From Alistipes sp. UBA934 (GTDB taxonomy: Bacteria > Bacteroidota > Bacteroidia > Bacteroidales > Rikenellaceae): 64,000 nucleotides of DNA. The notes under the pieces were generated by a model, which made no database searches, was not told the origin of the DNA, and saw only the letters and a list, made by a program, of their open reading frames with translations. The stretch covers positions 337,880-401,879 of the forward strand of contig DBDK01000008.1 in assembly GCA_002293535.1 (NCBI GenBank), read 5' to 3'. Position numbers and translations under genes: made by a program. Positions 1 to 8,673 of this stretch are shown here, piece by piece; position 1 is the stretch's first letter, and each line of letters begins with the position of its first letter.

Positions 1-482
1 GCACCCACGGCCACTTCGACCACACGATGGGAATGCCACATATTAAAGGTGCATACGGGGTGCCGTTTGCGGTGCATTCCGACGACAGTTTTTTGCTCGA
101 AAATTCCGTTCCCAGCGCAGCGATCTTCGGCGTTAAGGTTGAGGAGCTCCCCGCCATAGACATCGACCTTTCCTCTCTGCCCGAAATATCGTTCGGCAAC
201 ACCACTCTTCAGATTATTCCCACTCCTGGGCATACTCCGGGTCACGTCTGCTTTTTCGAACCACAGAGCCGCGTCGTCTTCACCGGAGATACTCTTTTTG
301 CCGACACTATCGGGCGTACCGACCTTCCGGGGGGCGACTACAGCTGGATAATGAAGAGCATAATCGAAAATCTTCTCCCACTGGGGGATGACGTGAAAGT
401 CTATCCCGGCCACGGTCGCGACACCACAATCGGTCAGGAGGCTGCAGGCAATCCTTTCATAACAGAAGTACTCGAAGGATGA
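1..482 (+). CDS. MBL-fold hydrolase, glyoxalase II-like (5' end missing)
   Basis: The gene enters from the left edge in the frame whose first full codon is base 3. The first residues read T-H-G-H-F-D-H, the HxHxDH metal-binding motif, so perhaps 50-60 N-terminal residues lie outside. Downstream are the further ligands expected of this fold: PGHTPGH, a TGDTLF aspartate, and a late PGHG histidine. The family is binuclear Zn/Fe hydrolases such as hydroxyacylglutathione hydrolase and YcbL. The substrate cannot be read from the sequence. The stop overlaps the next start by 4 nt (ATGA), so it is probably the upstream member of the operon running to 4875. Confidence 0.85.
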   Translation, partial: THGHFDHTMGMPHIKGAYGVPFAVHSDDSFLLENSVPSAAIFGVKVEELPAIDIDLSSLPEISFGNTTLQIIPTPGHTPGHVCFFEPQSRVVFTGDTLFADTIGRTDLPGGDYSWIMKSIIENLLPLGDDVKVYPGHGRDTTIGQEAAGNPFITEVLEG

Positions 483-1261
483 GCCTGTCGGTCGCCATAA
501 AGAAATTCCTTTATCGACATCTGTCGCTGGAGCGCTACCTGGGCGTGTTGAGTTGGGGATTTTTCGCGGGTCTGCGATTAGGGCTTGGCAAGCGCTCTGC
601 TGCTTACGAATATCCTCTCTATTTGCAACATCTTGTACGCCAAGGCGATGTGGCCATCGACATAGGAGCCAATCTCGGTTACTACTCTCGCATTCTATCC
701 CGTCTCGTCGGAGAGGGCGGTAAGGTCTATTCAGTCGAACCCGTCAAACCTATCCTCGGTGTGTTGGAGCACAACCTGCGTCGCTGCACCAATGTCGAGA
801 TCGTTCCCTTTGCTCTTGGGACTGAGGACAAACCGATACTGATGGTGAACGATTCAGCCTGCCTGGCGGGGTATATGGGCACGGGAAGGAATTGCGTTGC
901 CGAACCGGAGCTACTTCCCTCCGAATCTGCCGACGGCGGCGAGCTTGAGTTCGAAGCCCAGATGCGGCGCGGAAGTGAACTTTTCGGACGACTGCAAAGA
1001 CTTGACTTCATAAAATGCGACGTGGAGGGATACGAGAACGTGGTTATTCCCGAGCTCGCTCCCGTAATTGAAAAACATTTGCCAATCGTATTGCTCGAAA
1101 CCGGCGGCCCCGCTCGCCAAAAAATGATCGAGTTGTTCCGCGGTTGGGGTTACGCGGGTTATGTTTTACAGGATGGTAAACTTGTGTCGGTTATGCGCGG
1201 GCCCGAAAAAGATATTGTATTCATTCCCGGCCATCGCCATAAAGACTTCCTGCAACGATGA
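479..1261 (+). CDS. FkbM family methyltransferase
   Basis: A 260-residue SAM-dependent methyltransferase. The SAM-binding glycine loop is visible as DIGANLGYY at about residues 61-69, followed by an acidic strand end (SVEP), and the family motif FIKCDVEGYE lies in the second half. FkbM enzymes usually O-methylate sugars or small molecules; the acceptor is unknown here. There is no signal peptide. Both ends overlap neighbours by 4 nt, so it is translationally coupled to the MBL hydrolase and to trmD, which are probably unrelated in function. Confidence 0.85.
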   Translation: MSLSVAIKKFLYRHLSLERYLGVLSWGFFAGLRLGLGKRSAAYEYPLYLQHLVRQGDVAIDIGANLGYYSRILSRLVGEGGKVYSVEPVKPILGVLEHNLRRCTNVEIVPFALGTEDKPILMVNDSACLAGYMGTGRNCVAEPELLPSESADGGELEFEAQMRRGSELFGRLQRLDFIKCDVEGYENVVIPELAPVIEKHLPIVLLETGGPARQKMIELFRGWGYAGYVLQDGKLVSVMRGPEKDIVFIPGHRHKDFLQR

Positions 1262-1932
1262 GAATCGACATTCTGAGCGTTGTGCCTGAGCTTCTCGTGT
1301 CGCCTCTAAACGAGTCGATCCTCAAGCGTGCGCAGCAGTCGGGCCTTGTCGAGATCGTGATTCACAATCCTCGCGACTACACCACCGACCGCCATCGTCA
1401 GGTGGACGACTATCCGTTCGGCGGCGAGGCGGGTATGGTGCTCAAACCCGAACCGATCGGGAGCCTGATCGACCATCTGTGTAGCGAGCGCTCCTACGAC
1501 GAGATTATCTACACCTCACCCGACGGCATTACTCTCAACCAACACGAAGCCAACCGACTCTCCACGCTTGGTAACATTATTATTCTTTGCGGCCACTACA
1601 AGGGTCTCGACCAGCGCATTCGCGACACTTACATTACACGCGAGATATCCATCGGTGACTATGTTCTTACGGGTGGTGAGCTTGCCGCGGCTGTGATCGT
1701 CGATAGCGTCGTTCGCATCATTCCGGGGGCGATCGGCGACGGAGAAAGTGCCCTCACCGATTGCTTTCAGGACGATATGCTCGCCCCTCCTGTCTACACT
1801 CGTCCGGCAGAGTGGCGCGGAATGAAAGTTCCGGATGTTCTTCTCTCCGGTAATCCCGTTTTGATCCGGCAGTGGCAACAGGAACAATCACTGGAACGCA
1901 CCGAACGCCTAAGACCCGACCTGCTCAAATGA
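1258..1932 (+). CDS. trmD: tRNA (guanine-N1-)-methyltransferase TrmD
   Basis: Makes m1G37 in tRNAs with a G at position 36, which prevents +1 frameshifting. The 224-residue length fits the family. Hallmarks: GEAGM at residues 57-60, and the SPOUT trefoil-knot segment LCGHYKGLDQR followed by SIGDYVLTGGELAAAV at about 109-146, which binds SAM as a dimer. In many bacteria trmD sits with rpsP, rimM and rplS; here rplS is about 15 kb away on the other strand, so that operon is broken up. ATGA overlaps at both ends. Confidence 0.97.
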   Translation: MRIDILSVVPELLVSPLNESILKRAQQSGLVEIVIHNPRDYTTDRHRQVDDYPFGGEAGMVLKPEPIGSLIDHLCSERSYDEIIYTSPDGITLNQHEANRLSTLGNIIILCGHYKGLDQRIRDTYITREISIGDYVLTGGELAAAVIVDSVVRIIPGAIGDGESALTDCFQDDMLAPPVYTRPAEWRGMKVPDVLLSGNPVLIRQWQQEQSLERTERLRPDLLK

Positions 1933-2588
1933 AAATTATCTGCATAGCAAAGAATTACCGTGCCCACATAGACGAGATGAGGACGATGGTCGAATTGGGC
2001 GGCGGTGGCAACGGCCACGGCGATTTCAGTGTCGCGCCCAAAAGCCTTTCATTCTTCCTGAAGCCCGACACGGCGCTTCTACGCAACGGTGACCCGTTTT
2101 ACATTCCCGACTTCTCTGCACAGGTAGATTACGAGTGCGAGCTCGTGGTACGCATTAACCGCGTCGGTCGGGCCATTGCTCAAAAGTTCGCCCACCGCTA
2201 TTACGACGAGGTAGGGTTGGGAATTGATTTTACCGCTCGCGACCTCCAGCGGGAAGCCATCGCTGCAGGTCTGCCGTGGGAGGCATCCAAGGCATTCGAC
2301 CGGTCGGCTGCGCTTTCGCCCATATTTCTGAAACTCGCCGATTTGGGTGATGTACAAAATCTGCATTTCGAAATGGCACTGGGTGGCGTTGTAAAGCAAC
2401 AAGGCTTCACTGGCGATATGATTTTCACTGTGGATCAGATCATTGCACACGTCTCGCGCTTTGTCACTCTGAAGATGGGCGACCTTATATATACAGGTAC
2501 ACCCGTCGGCGTTGGCTCGGTTTGTGCAGGTGATCATCTCACTGCTTCACTTGAGGGGCACGGGTTGCTTGATTTTCAGATCAGATGA
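1929..2588 (+). CDS. fumarylacetoacetate hydrolase (FAH) family protein
   Basis: A 219-residue single-domain FAH-fold protein (2-hydroxyhepta-2,4-diene-1,7-dioate isomerase or acylpyruvase-like). It begins MKIICIAKNYRAHI, close to the usual N-terminus of acylpyruvases and oxaloacetate tautomerases. The acidic metal ligands are visible in DYECELVV (about residue 68) and in GIDFTARDLQ. GDLIYTGTPVGVG near the C-terminus is characteristic. I chose the ATG at 1929, which overlaps the trmD stop (ATGA), over an upstream in-frame codon inside trmD. Substrate assignment within the family is not possible from sequence. Confidence 0.88.
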   Translation: MKIICIAKNYRAHIDEMRTMVELGGGGNGHGDFSVAPKSLSFFLKPDTALLRNGDPFYIPDFSAQVDYECELVVRINRVGRAIAQKFAHRYYDEVGLGIDFTARDLQREAIAAGLPWEASKAFDRSAALSPIFLKLADLGDVQNLHFEMALGGVVKQQGFTGDMIFTVDQIIAHVSRFVTLKMGDLIYTGTPVGVGSVCAGDHLTASLEGHGLLDFQIR

Positions 2589-3172
2589 CCGACCGCCAAC
2601 TCATACTTGCTTCCGGTTCGCCTCGGCGCCGTCAGATTCTTGCAGATGCAGGATTGGAGTTCTCTATCGCCGAACATTATCACGTCAAGGAGAGTTGGCC
2701 TGCGGAAATGCCTGCCGAACAGGTTGCAGAATATCTCGCCGCGCTTAAATCCGATGCCTATCCAAAACTATTGGGAAACAACGACATACTCCTCACCGCT
2801 GACACAACCGTAGTTCTGGATAACGAGCTTCTCGGAAAACCACACGACACACAAGAAGCCAAAAGGATGCTACGAAAACTCTCCGGCAGAGTACACAAGG
2901 TCATTACCGGGGTGGTGTTGAGAACCGGCAGGGATGGATCGGGCCTCGAAAAACGTGAAAGTTTCAGCGCCGAGACGCTCGTCTGGTTTCGCCAACTGAC
3001 ACCACAAGAGATTGATTATTACGTTGATACATTTCAGCCTCTCGACAAAGCCGGCGCTTATGGTATTCAGGAATGGATCGGCTATGTGGGCATCTCACGG
3101 ATCGAGGGTTCGTTCTACAACGTGATGGGCCTGCCCATACAAATGATCTACACCAAACTCAACGACTTATGA
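2585..3172 (+). CDS. maf: Maf family nucleotide pyrophosphatase
   Basis: A 195-residue Maf/YhdE-type protein, hydrolysing non-canonical or pyrimidine nucleoside triphosphates (dTTP, UTP) to monophosphates. The substrate-binding start LASGSPRRRQIL is at residues 8-19. The catalytic aspartate is D73 in LTADTTVV, and DKAGAYGIQEW is the conserved late motif. The start overlaps the FAH stop and the 3' end overlaps the S46 peptidase start, keeping the operon continuous. Maf homologues have been linked to septum inhibition and to nucleotide-pool cleaning. Confidence 0.95.
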   Translation: MTDRQLILASGSPRRRQILADAGLEFSIAEHYHVKESWPAEMPAEQVAEYLAALKSDAYPKLLGNNDILLTADTTVVLDNELLGKPHDTQEAKRMLRKLSGRVHKVITGVVLRTGRDGSGLEKRESFSAETLVWFRQLTPQEIDYYVDTFQPLDKAGAYGIQEWIGYVGISRIEGSFYNVMGLPIQMIYTKLNDL

Positions 3173-4875
3173 AAAAACTTACGATACTTATTTTAGCGCT
3201 CACAGGCGCATTGACAGCGCGCGCCGATGAGGGTCTTTGGCTCCCTTACCAGATCGAAAGCCAAGTCAAAGATATGCGCTCCAAGGGTTTTCGCCTCTCC
3301 GCGGACGACCTTTACAGCGTCAATAAACCCTCTCTGAGCGATGCCGTTGTGCTGTTCGGCGGTGGTTGTACGGGGGCGATCGTCTCCTCCGAAGGCCTGC
3401 TGCTTACCAATCACCACTGCGGTTTCGATCACATTGCCGATCACAGCACCCTTGAGCACGACTACCTTAAAAACGGTTTTTGGGCTATGTCACAATCTGA
3501 AGAGCTGCCCAACCCCGACCTCGAAGTGCGCATCCTTGTACGAATGGAGAACGTGACAGATGCCGTCGATGCCGGCCAGCGACAGGTAATCCTTGAGCGT
3601 GCCACCGAAAACGGACGCTATAGGGCTGACATTAAGCCACTTTATTACGGTAATGAGCATTGGCTGTGGGTCTATGAAGTCTTCACCGACGTGAGGCTCG
3701 TTGCAGCTCCACCCTCGGCGATCGGTAAGTTCGGCGGCGACACCGACAACTGGATGTGGCCTCGTCACACGGGCGATTTCTCGGTCTTCCGCATCTATGC
3801 CGACCGTAACAACCGCCCCGCAAACTTCTCGCCCGACAATGTACCCTATCGTCCCAAAAAGTTCTTCACCATCTCCACCGAGGGCTTGCAAGAAGGCGAT
3901 TTCACATTCGTTTACGGTTTTCCGGGTACGACTCGCCAGTATGTCACATCAGACGAAGTGAAATATGTGGTCGAACGCTCCAACCCGATGAAAATTCACG
4001 TCCGCACCCAGCGCCTCGCCGGTATCAAAGCGCTGATGGACAATAGTACCGCCGAGCGCATTGCCCTTGCATCATTGCAGTCATCCATAGCTAACGGTTG
4101 GAAAAAGTGGCAAGGTGAGAGTTGGGGCCTTCAGCGTCGCAGAACAATCGCCCGCAAGCAGATTTATGAGGAGCGCTTCCGCCACTGGGCTGCCTCCCGA
4201 CCCGAATATGCACGCTTGTTGGACAGTCTCGCAACAGCATACTCCCACGCCTCCGATCGACTGTTTTGGGGCGAACTTCAGAACGAATCCACGGGCCTTG
4301 TGCGCTTCCCCGGTACCTTTAACTACGTCCCTGATGTGGTTCGCTGGTACACCCCATATATGAAAGCCCTGCGCGAATTCGACCCGGATCGCCGCTTCTA
4401 TCCCGATGCAAACCTCACACTCAGAATCTCTTACGGAGCGATTGCGGGTTATCACGACGAGAACGACATTTGGCATACTCCCTTTACCGACCTCGACGGA
4501 GTTATGGCAAAAGACAACCCCGATATTTACGATTACGACATACCGACGCGTCTGCGCGAACTCTTTGCCGAACAAGATTATGGACGTTGGGCTATCGCCA
4601 CATCCTGTGGCCACAAGACCGTTCCCGTGTGCTTCCTGGCCTCGAACCACACCGCAGGAGGAAACTCCGGTAGTCCGGTTTTAAACGGTCACGGCCAAAT
4701 CATCGGGTTGAACTTCGACCGCACGTGGCTCAGCACGATGAGCGATCTTGAGTTCGACGGTGAGTTTTGCCGCAACATTTCGGTCGATATTCGCTATGTG
4801 ATGTTCGTCATCGAGAAAGTGGGTGGCGCCGGATGGCTCACCCGTGAGATGACGTTTTCCAGGAGTAGGAACTGA
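3169..4875 (+). CDS. S46 family dipeptidyl-peptidase, DPP11-like, short form
   Basis: A secreted serine peptidase of 568 residues with an N-terminal signal peptide (about 1-18), probably periplasmic. The triad is visible: H83 in TNHHCG, D203 in PRHTGDFSVFR, S500 in GGNSGSPV. In characterised S46 enzymes the residue 18 after the serine sets specificity: Arg for DPP11 (Asp/Glu at P1), Gly for DPP7. Here it is R518 (NFDRTW), predicting release of dipeptides with acidic P1. The protein is shorter than DPP7/DPP11 (about 710-720 residues), with the deficit mainly between D203 and S500, where the regulatory helical domain should be. The ATG at 3169 overlaps maf. Confidence 0.9.
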   Translation: MKKLTILILALTGALTARADEGLWLPYQIESQVKDMRSKGFRLSADDLYSVNKPSLSDAVVLFGGGCTGAIVSSEGLLLTNHHCGFDHIADHSTLEHDYLKNGFWAMSQSEELPNPDLEVRILVRMENVTDAVDAGQRQVILERATENGRYRADIKPLYYGNEHWLWVYEVFTDVRLVAAPPSAIGKFGGDTDNWMWPRHTGDFSVFRIYADRNNRPANFSPDNVPYRPKKFFTISTEGLQEGDFTFVYGFPGTTRQYVTSDEVKYVVERSNPMKIHVRTQRLAGIKALMDNSTAERIALASLQSSIANGWKKWQGESWGLQRRRTIARKQIYEERFRHWAASRPEYARLLDSLATAYSHASDRLFWGELQNESTGLVRFPGTFNYVPDVVRWYTPYMKALREFDPDRRFYPDANLTLRISYGAIAGYHDENDIWHTPFTDLDGVMAKDNPDIYDYDIPTRLRELFAEQDYGRWAIATSCGHKTVPVCFLASNHTAGGNSGSPVLNGHGQIIGLNFDRTWLSTMSDLEFDGEFCRNISVDIRYVMFVIEKVGGAGWLTREMTFSRSRN

Positions 4876-4877
4876 GA

Positions 4878-4900
4878 TAATCCCCCCCCGACAGGGATTA
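4878..4900. terminator. hairpin between convergent genes
   Basis: TAATCCC and GGGATTA form a perfect 7-bp stem around a C-rich loop, between the S46 peptidase and the PUR gene whose stops face each other. It overlaps the PUR stop codon. There is no long U-run, so it is a weak or bidirectional terminator at best. Confidence 0.5.
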
Positions 4901-5227
4901 AAGACTGTCAAATTCGGCGTCGGCAGCTGCACGTGCTTCCTGCTCGAAGAATTCGGGTTTGTGCTTCTTGACATAGTCCACCACGTCCTCGAACCCTTCG
5001 GCGAATTTTGCGAAATCCTCCTTGTAAAGGAAGATCTTGTTCTTCTCGAACACCGGTGCTCCATCACGGTCGCTTCTTTTGCGCGACTCGGTCAGGGTCA
5101 GATAGTAATCGCCTCCGCGCGTCGATTTCACGTCGAAGAAATAGGTGCGTTTGCCCGCTTTCACGACTTTTGAATACACGTCCTCACTTCCGCCATCGTC
5201 GCCGGCGCGGTAAAAATCGTCTCTCAT
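4898..5227 (-). CDS. PUR family DNA/RNA-binding protein (DUF3276)
   Basis: A 109-residue protein made almost wholly of one PUR repeat: the beta strands KRTYFFDVKSTRGGDYYLTLTESRK and KNKIFLYKEDF, then a helix. Bacteroidetes and spirochaete members are small nucleic-acid-binding proteins that dimerise through this fold. The acidic C-terminal tail is variable. It has its own promoter box 34 nt upstream (5262-5269), so it need not be co-transcribed with the Bat genes, although it lies downstream of them on the same strand. Confidence 0.9.
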   Translation of the reverse strand: MRDDFYRAGDDGGSEDVYSKVVKAGKRTYFFDVKSTRGGDYYLTLTESRKRSDRDGAPVFEKNKIFLYKEDFAKFAEGFEDVVDYVKKHKPEFFEQEARAAADAEFDSL

Positions 5228-5261
5228 CTCTCTTTTAGGTTACTTAAGGGAATTACAACTG

Positions 5262-5269
5262 CAAAGGTA
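5262..5269 (-). promoter_or_regulatory. -7 box TACCTTTG for the PUR gene
   Basis: Exact match to the Bacteroidetes -7 consensus TAnnTTTG, 34 nt before the PUR start, in the gap after the TPR gene. Confidence 0.7.
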
Positions 5270-5284
5270 ATAATATCTTTTTAA

Positions 5285-5845
5285 TTACCAATTCTTTCCG
5301 CTCCGTCCCACCGTCGGCACTTTTTCACCTTCCATCTCTTCGCGGGTTTTGTCCTCTTCGACTTGCATCGCTTCCAGCATTTGCTCCGCCTCCTGGGGTG
5401 TTATTTGGGGTTGGCCACCTTGAGGTTGTTGTTCTTGGGGTTGCTCGTTCTCATTTTCTCCGCCTCCGCCCTGGGGTTGCTCCTGCTGTTCTTGTTCTTG
5501 TTCCTGCTCTTGCTCCTGCTCTTGTTCCTGCTTCAGCTTTTGTGCATAAGCAAGGTTATATTTCGCCTCATCGTCGTCCGGGGTTTGGCGCAGGGTCTGT
5601 TTGTAGAGCTCTATCGCCTCGTCCAACTTTTCGCCAACAAGCGCCACGTTTCCAAGATTGAAACTCACCTCCGGAAATGCCGGCTTCATCTGGAGCGCCT
5701 CGCCATATTTCGTTGCGGCTCCCGCCGTGTCGTTCTTTTCGAACAGCCGATTCCCCTCGCGCGCAACTCTCCGTTCGGGATACTTTTGCGCCCAGACCGA
5801 AGTCGCCACCAGCAGCAGTACGATTATACAGACGGTATTTCGCAT
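5285..5845 (-). CDS. batC: TPR protein of the Bat operon (BatC-like)
   Basis: A 186-residue exported protein: signal peptide 1-19 (cleavage after VWAQ), two to three TPR motifs (about 24-105, including NRLFEKNDTAGAATKYGEAL and FNLGNVALVGEKLDEAIELY), a long Gln/Glu-rich stretch, a Gly/Pro/Gln linker, and a C-terminal helix with ITPQEAEQMLEAM typical of BatC. BatC proteins are scaffolds in the Bacteroidetes aerotolerance operon. The start overlaps the preceding gene by 22 nt. In other genomes VWA genes batA and batB stand just before this gene; here they are missing. The repetitive Gln/Glu tract is a likely site of length variation. Confidence 0.8.
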   Translation of the reverse strand: MRNTVCIIVLLLVATSVWAQKYPERRVAREGNRLFEKNDTAGAATKYGEALQMKPAFPEVSFNLGNVALVGEKLDEAIELYKQTLRQTPDDDEAKYNLAYAQKLKQEQEQEQEQEQEQEQQEQPQGGGGENENEQPQEQQPQGGQPQITPQEAEQMLEAMQVEEDKTREEMEGEKVPTVGRSGKNW

Positions 5846-6780
5846 TTGGTCTCCTCCACAAAATAGTATGCGTTATTCCAATAGGCTTCTGCTGCAGGAA
5901 CATCGGGCGTAAGTTTGGCAAATTTCACCAAGTCGGCCGTCCTCAGCAGTTCGCCCAAATCACTGTAACGTTTTTCGTCCACAGTTCCCTCCTTGCGTGG
6001 TTCGTCCAGCGCGTCCAGGATCTCTGCCGAGGTCATCTCCATCGCCCCTATGCTGAAGCGTGCATCCAAATATTCGCGCAAAATGTCCGTCAGACCACTG
6101 TAGTATTGCTTGTGGCGTCCGTTTTGGGGTAATTTTTGATCTTTCAGCTCCTCCAGTCGGCGTATTGCTTCCACGTGGGGCGGCTCTTTTTCGCGCTCGC
6201 CTCCCAACAGAGGTATTTTGTGGCGGTATTTAATAAGCAACCAGATCCCCGTTCCAATCACAGCCAGCCCCAGCAATCCCAATGCCAGCCACCCGGCTAT
6301 CTCTCCGAATTTCAACGGTATGTGCTTTATTCCGTAGGGTTTGTCAGTCTCCAGATTTATATCGAAAGTGGAGACTGTGATGCGCAAACTGTCGGCGGTA
6401 AGCAGCGTATCGACCGTATTTTTATCTACTAACAGCGCCGGAAAGCGCCCCATATTATAATTCCCCTCGCGCCATATCGTCATCAGATAGCGCTTTCGCA
6501 AGGTTTGCCGCCGTCCATCCTCGGAAAGCGTATCCACCGCTTCACTCAGCACCTCCACGTTTTCAATCAGTTCCTCACCCGGCTCCCCCATCAGAGTCGG
6601 AAAATCGACCACCTGCATCAGGTCCTTTTCCACCTTCACCTCAAGATTGAACTGGTCGCCGATCATCACACTGTCGCGATCGAACGACGCAGTCACCGTT
6701 GGCAGCTCCTGCGCCCCCATCTCCGTCAAAGCTCCCGCACCAGCCAGCATCACGGCCACTATCGTTCTCAGCCACTTCAT
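5824..6780 (-). CDS. BatD-like / DUF4381-type membrane protein of the Bat operon
   Basis: A 318-residue protein with a signal peptide (about 1-23), a periplasmic beta-rich region (LPTVTASFDRDSVMIGDQF, the start style of BatD domains), a single membrane span at about 162-187 (GEIAGWLALGLLGLAVIGTGIWLLI) followed by basic residues, and a helical cytoplasmic tail containing YYSGLTDILREYLDARF. This matches the protein that follows DUF58 in Bacteroidetes moxR/Bat clusters. It is far shorter than full BatD. ATGA overlap with the DUF58 gene. Its role is presumably coupling the MoxR/VWA complex to the envelope, an inference from context. Confidence 0.75.
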   Translation of the reverse strand: MKWLRTIVAVMLAGAGALTEMGAQELPTVTASFDRDSVMIGDQFNLEVKVEKDLMQVVDFPTLMGEPGEELIENVEVLSEAVDTLSEDGRRQTLRKRYLMTIWREGNYNMGRFPALLVDKNTVDTLLTADSLRITVSTFDINLETDKPYGIKHIPLKFGEIAGWLALGLLGLAVIGTGIWLLIKYRHKIPLLGGEREKEPPHVEAIRRLEELKDQKLPQNGRHKQYYSGLTDILREYLDARFSIGAMEMTSAEILDALDEPRKEGTVDEKRYSDLGELLRTADLVKFAKLTPDVPAAEAYWNNAYYFVEETKCEIPSV

Positions 6781-7664
6781 CTCTTCTTGAACAGTTTTAC
6801 TAACTCGCGCACATAATCCTCACCTGTGCGCGCCGTGGCGGTATCTACTTTATAATGTTTAAGCAACGCCTCTATTGCCGTGATGCGAGCCTGGTGCGCC
6901 ACTGCATAATTTTCGCGCAGACGTTTTGACGAAGTATCGACCCACATCCGCCGCCCTGTCTCAGCATCCTCGACCTCCATCACCCCAACGTCCGGCATCT
7001 CCCCTTCGCGCCTGTCCTCCACCCTCACTGCCACCAGGTCGTGTTTTCCTGTCGCGATCTTCAGCGCATCCCTGAGCGGGGCTTCGTCGCTCGCCGGGAA
7101 CAGGAAGTCCGACAAAACGAACGCCGTGGAACGCTTCGGAAGCACATTTGTCAAGGCCCTCAACGGTTCGGCCAAAGAGGTTCCGCGTCCCACCGCCTCG
7201 AACTCCAGCAACTCCCTTATGATCATTAAAATATGTCCTCTGCCCTTTGCCGGCGGTATGAACTTTTCCACACGGTCGCTAAATAGCATTGCCCCCACCT
7301 TGTCGCCCGTCTGCGACGCCGAAAATGCCAACACCGCCGCGATCTCCGTTTGCAGCCCCTTCTTGGTCTGCGCCGTTGTCCCGAATGCCGACGAGCCGCT
7401 AATATCCACCAGCAACATCACCGTAAGCTCCCTTTCTTCTTCGTAGATTTTCACGTGCGGGCGGTTCGAGCGGGCGGTCACGTTCCAGTCGATATCTCTC
7501 ACATCGTCGCCCACGCGATATTCCCTTACTTCGCTGAACGACATACCTCTCCCGCGAAACGCGCTATGGTATTGACCTGCAAAGATCTCGTTCGACAGCC
7601 CGCGGCTCTTTATCTCCAGCCGCCGTACCTTTTTCAGTATGTCTTTCTCAGGGGACGATGACAT
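6777..7664 (-). CDS. DUF58 domain protein (VWA-like, MoxR partner)
   Basis: A 295-residue cytoplasmic protein. The DUF58 signature GRGMSFSEVREYRVGDDVRDIDWNVTAR is clear, followed by a VWA-like domain with the MIDAS-type start LLVDISGSSAFG (D-x-S-x-S). DUF58 proteins are encoded next to MoxR AAA+ ATPases and are thought to act as adaptor or substrate-binding partners. It overlaps moxR by 17 nt and the next gene by 4 nt, so it is clearly co-transcribed. Confidence 0.9.
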   Translation of the reverse strand: MSSSPEKDILKKVRRLEIKSRGLSNEIFAGQYHSAFRGRGMSFSEVREYRVGDDVRDIDWNVTARSNRPHVKIYEEERELTVMLLVDISGSSAFGTTAQTKKGLQTEIAAVLAFSASQTGDKVGAMLFSDRVEKFIPPAKGRGHILMIIRELLEFEAVGRGTSLAEPLRALTNVLPKRSTAFVLSDFLFPASDEAPLRDALKIATGKHDLVAVRVEDRREGEMPDVGVMEVEDAETGRRMWVDTSSKRLRENYAVAHQARITAIEALLKHYKVDTATARTGEDYVRELVKLFKKR

Positions 7665-8646
7665 TATTCAGAATCTGCGCAATAATTTCTTCCGTGGTAA
7701 CATTTTCTGCTTCGGCTTCGTACGTCAGCCCGATGCGATGGCGCAAAACATCCGCACATACCGCCCTCACGTCTTCCGGGATCACATAACCGCGTCGCTT
7801 TATGAATGCATAGCTCTTTGCCGCCCGCGCCAACGAGATACTTGCCCTGGGCGAACCACCATAACTAATGAGCGTCGAAAGAGACTCCAGCCCATATTCC
7901 GCCGGCGTGCGCGTTGCAAAGACTATATCGATTATGTACTTCTCGATCTTCTCGTCCATATAAACTTCGCTCACCACTCCCCTCGCTCTCACGATATCTT
8001 CCGGCTCGATGACTTTATTCGGATGTGGCATCCCCCCGCCCGCAAGGTTCATTCTCACGATGTCACGCTCCTCCTGCTTCTTGGGATAAGTCAATTTAAC
8101 CTTAAGCAGGAAGCGATCCACCTGCGCTTCGGGTAACGGATAGGTACCTTCTTGTTCCAGAGGGTTTTGCGTTGCCATCACAAGGAACGGTTGAGGCAGT
8201 GGGTAGGTTTCGTCGCCGATGGTCACCTGCCGCTCCTGCATCGCTTCCAGCAACGCACTTTGCACCTTTGCCGGCGAGCGGTTTATTTCATCCGCCAGTA
8301 CGAAGTTTGCAAAGATCGGCCCCTTGCGCACCGTGAACTCCTCTTTCTTCTGCGAGTAGATCATTGTTCCCACCAAGTCTGCCGGCAACAGGTCGGGGGT
8401 GAACTGAATCCTCGCGAACTTCGCATCTACCGCTTCAGACAACGTCGTGATAGCCAATGTTTTTGCCAGTCCCGGCACCCCTTCCAGCAATATGTGCCCA
8501 TTGCTCAACAGCCCGATCAGTAGCGAATCCACCAAATGTTTTTGGCCCACGATCACCTTTCCCATCTCCATTTGCAGCGTATCCACAAACAGACTTTCGC
8601 GCTCTATGCGCTCGCTCAACTCTTTGATATTAACCACTTCACTCAT
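7648..8646 (-). CDS. MoxR-family AAA+ ATPase
   Basis: A 332-residue AAA+ ATPase. Walker A GVPGLAKT, Walker B LADEINRSP, sensor 1 ATQNPLEQEGTYPLPEAQ and the sensor 2 lid region are all present. MoxR proteins act as chaperones that mature or remodel VWA-domain partners. I chose the ATG at 8646 preceded by AAGGAG, one of the few plausible Shine-Dalgarno sequences here; an adjacent GTG at 8649 is possible. It is the first gene of the operon moxR, DUF58, BatD-like, batC, with a promoter box at 8665-8672. Confidence 0.93.
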   Translation of the reverse strand: MSEVVNIKELSERIERESLFVDTLQMEMGKVIVGQKHLVDSLLIGLLSNGHILLEGVPGLAKTLAITTLSEAVDAKFARIQFTPDLLPADLVGTMIYSQKKEEFTVRKGPIFANFVLADEINRSPAKVQSALLEAMQERQVTIGDETYPLPQPFLVMATQNPLEQEGTYPLPEAQVDRFLLKVKLTYPKKQEERDIVRMNLAGGGMPHPNKVIEPEDIVRARGVVSEVYMDEKIEKYIIDIVFATRTPAEYGLESLSTLISYGGSPRASISLARAAKSYAFIKRRGYVIPEDVRAVCADVLRHRIGLTYEAEAENVTTEEIIAQILNNVIVP

Positions 8647-8664
8647 CACTCCTTAAATTTATTG

Positions 8665-8672
8665 CAAAAATA
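8665..8672 (-). promoter_or_regulatory. -7 box TATTTTTG for the moxR operon
   Basis: Exact TAnnTTTG match 18 nt upstream of the moxR ATG. It lies just downstream of the GNAT stop codon. Confidence 0.65.
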
Positions 8673-8673
8673 A

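Noticed and set aside
5455..5530. Repetitive CTGCTC/TTGTTC-like tract as tandem repeat or CRISPR-like array
   Set aside because: It encodes the Gln/Glu-rich stretch of BatC; unit lengths are irregular and there are no spacers. No CRISPR array seen in the window.
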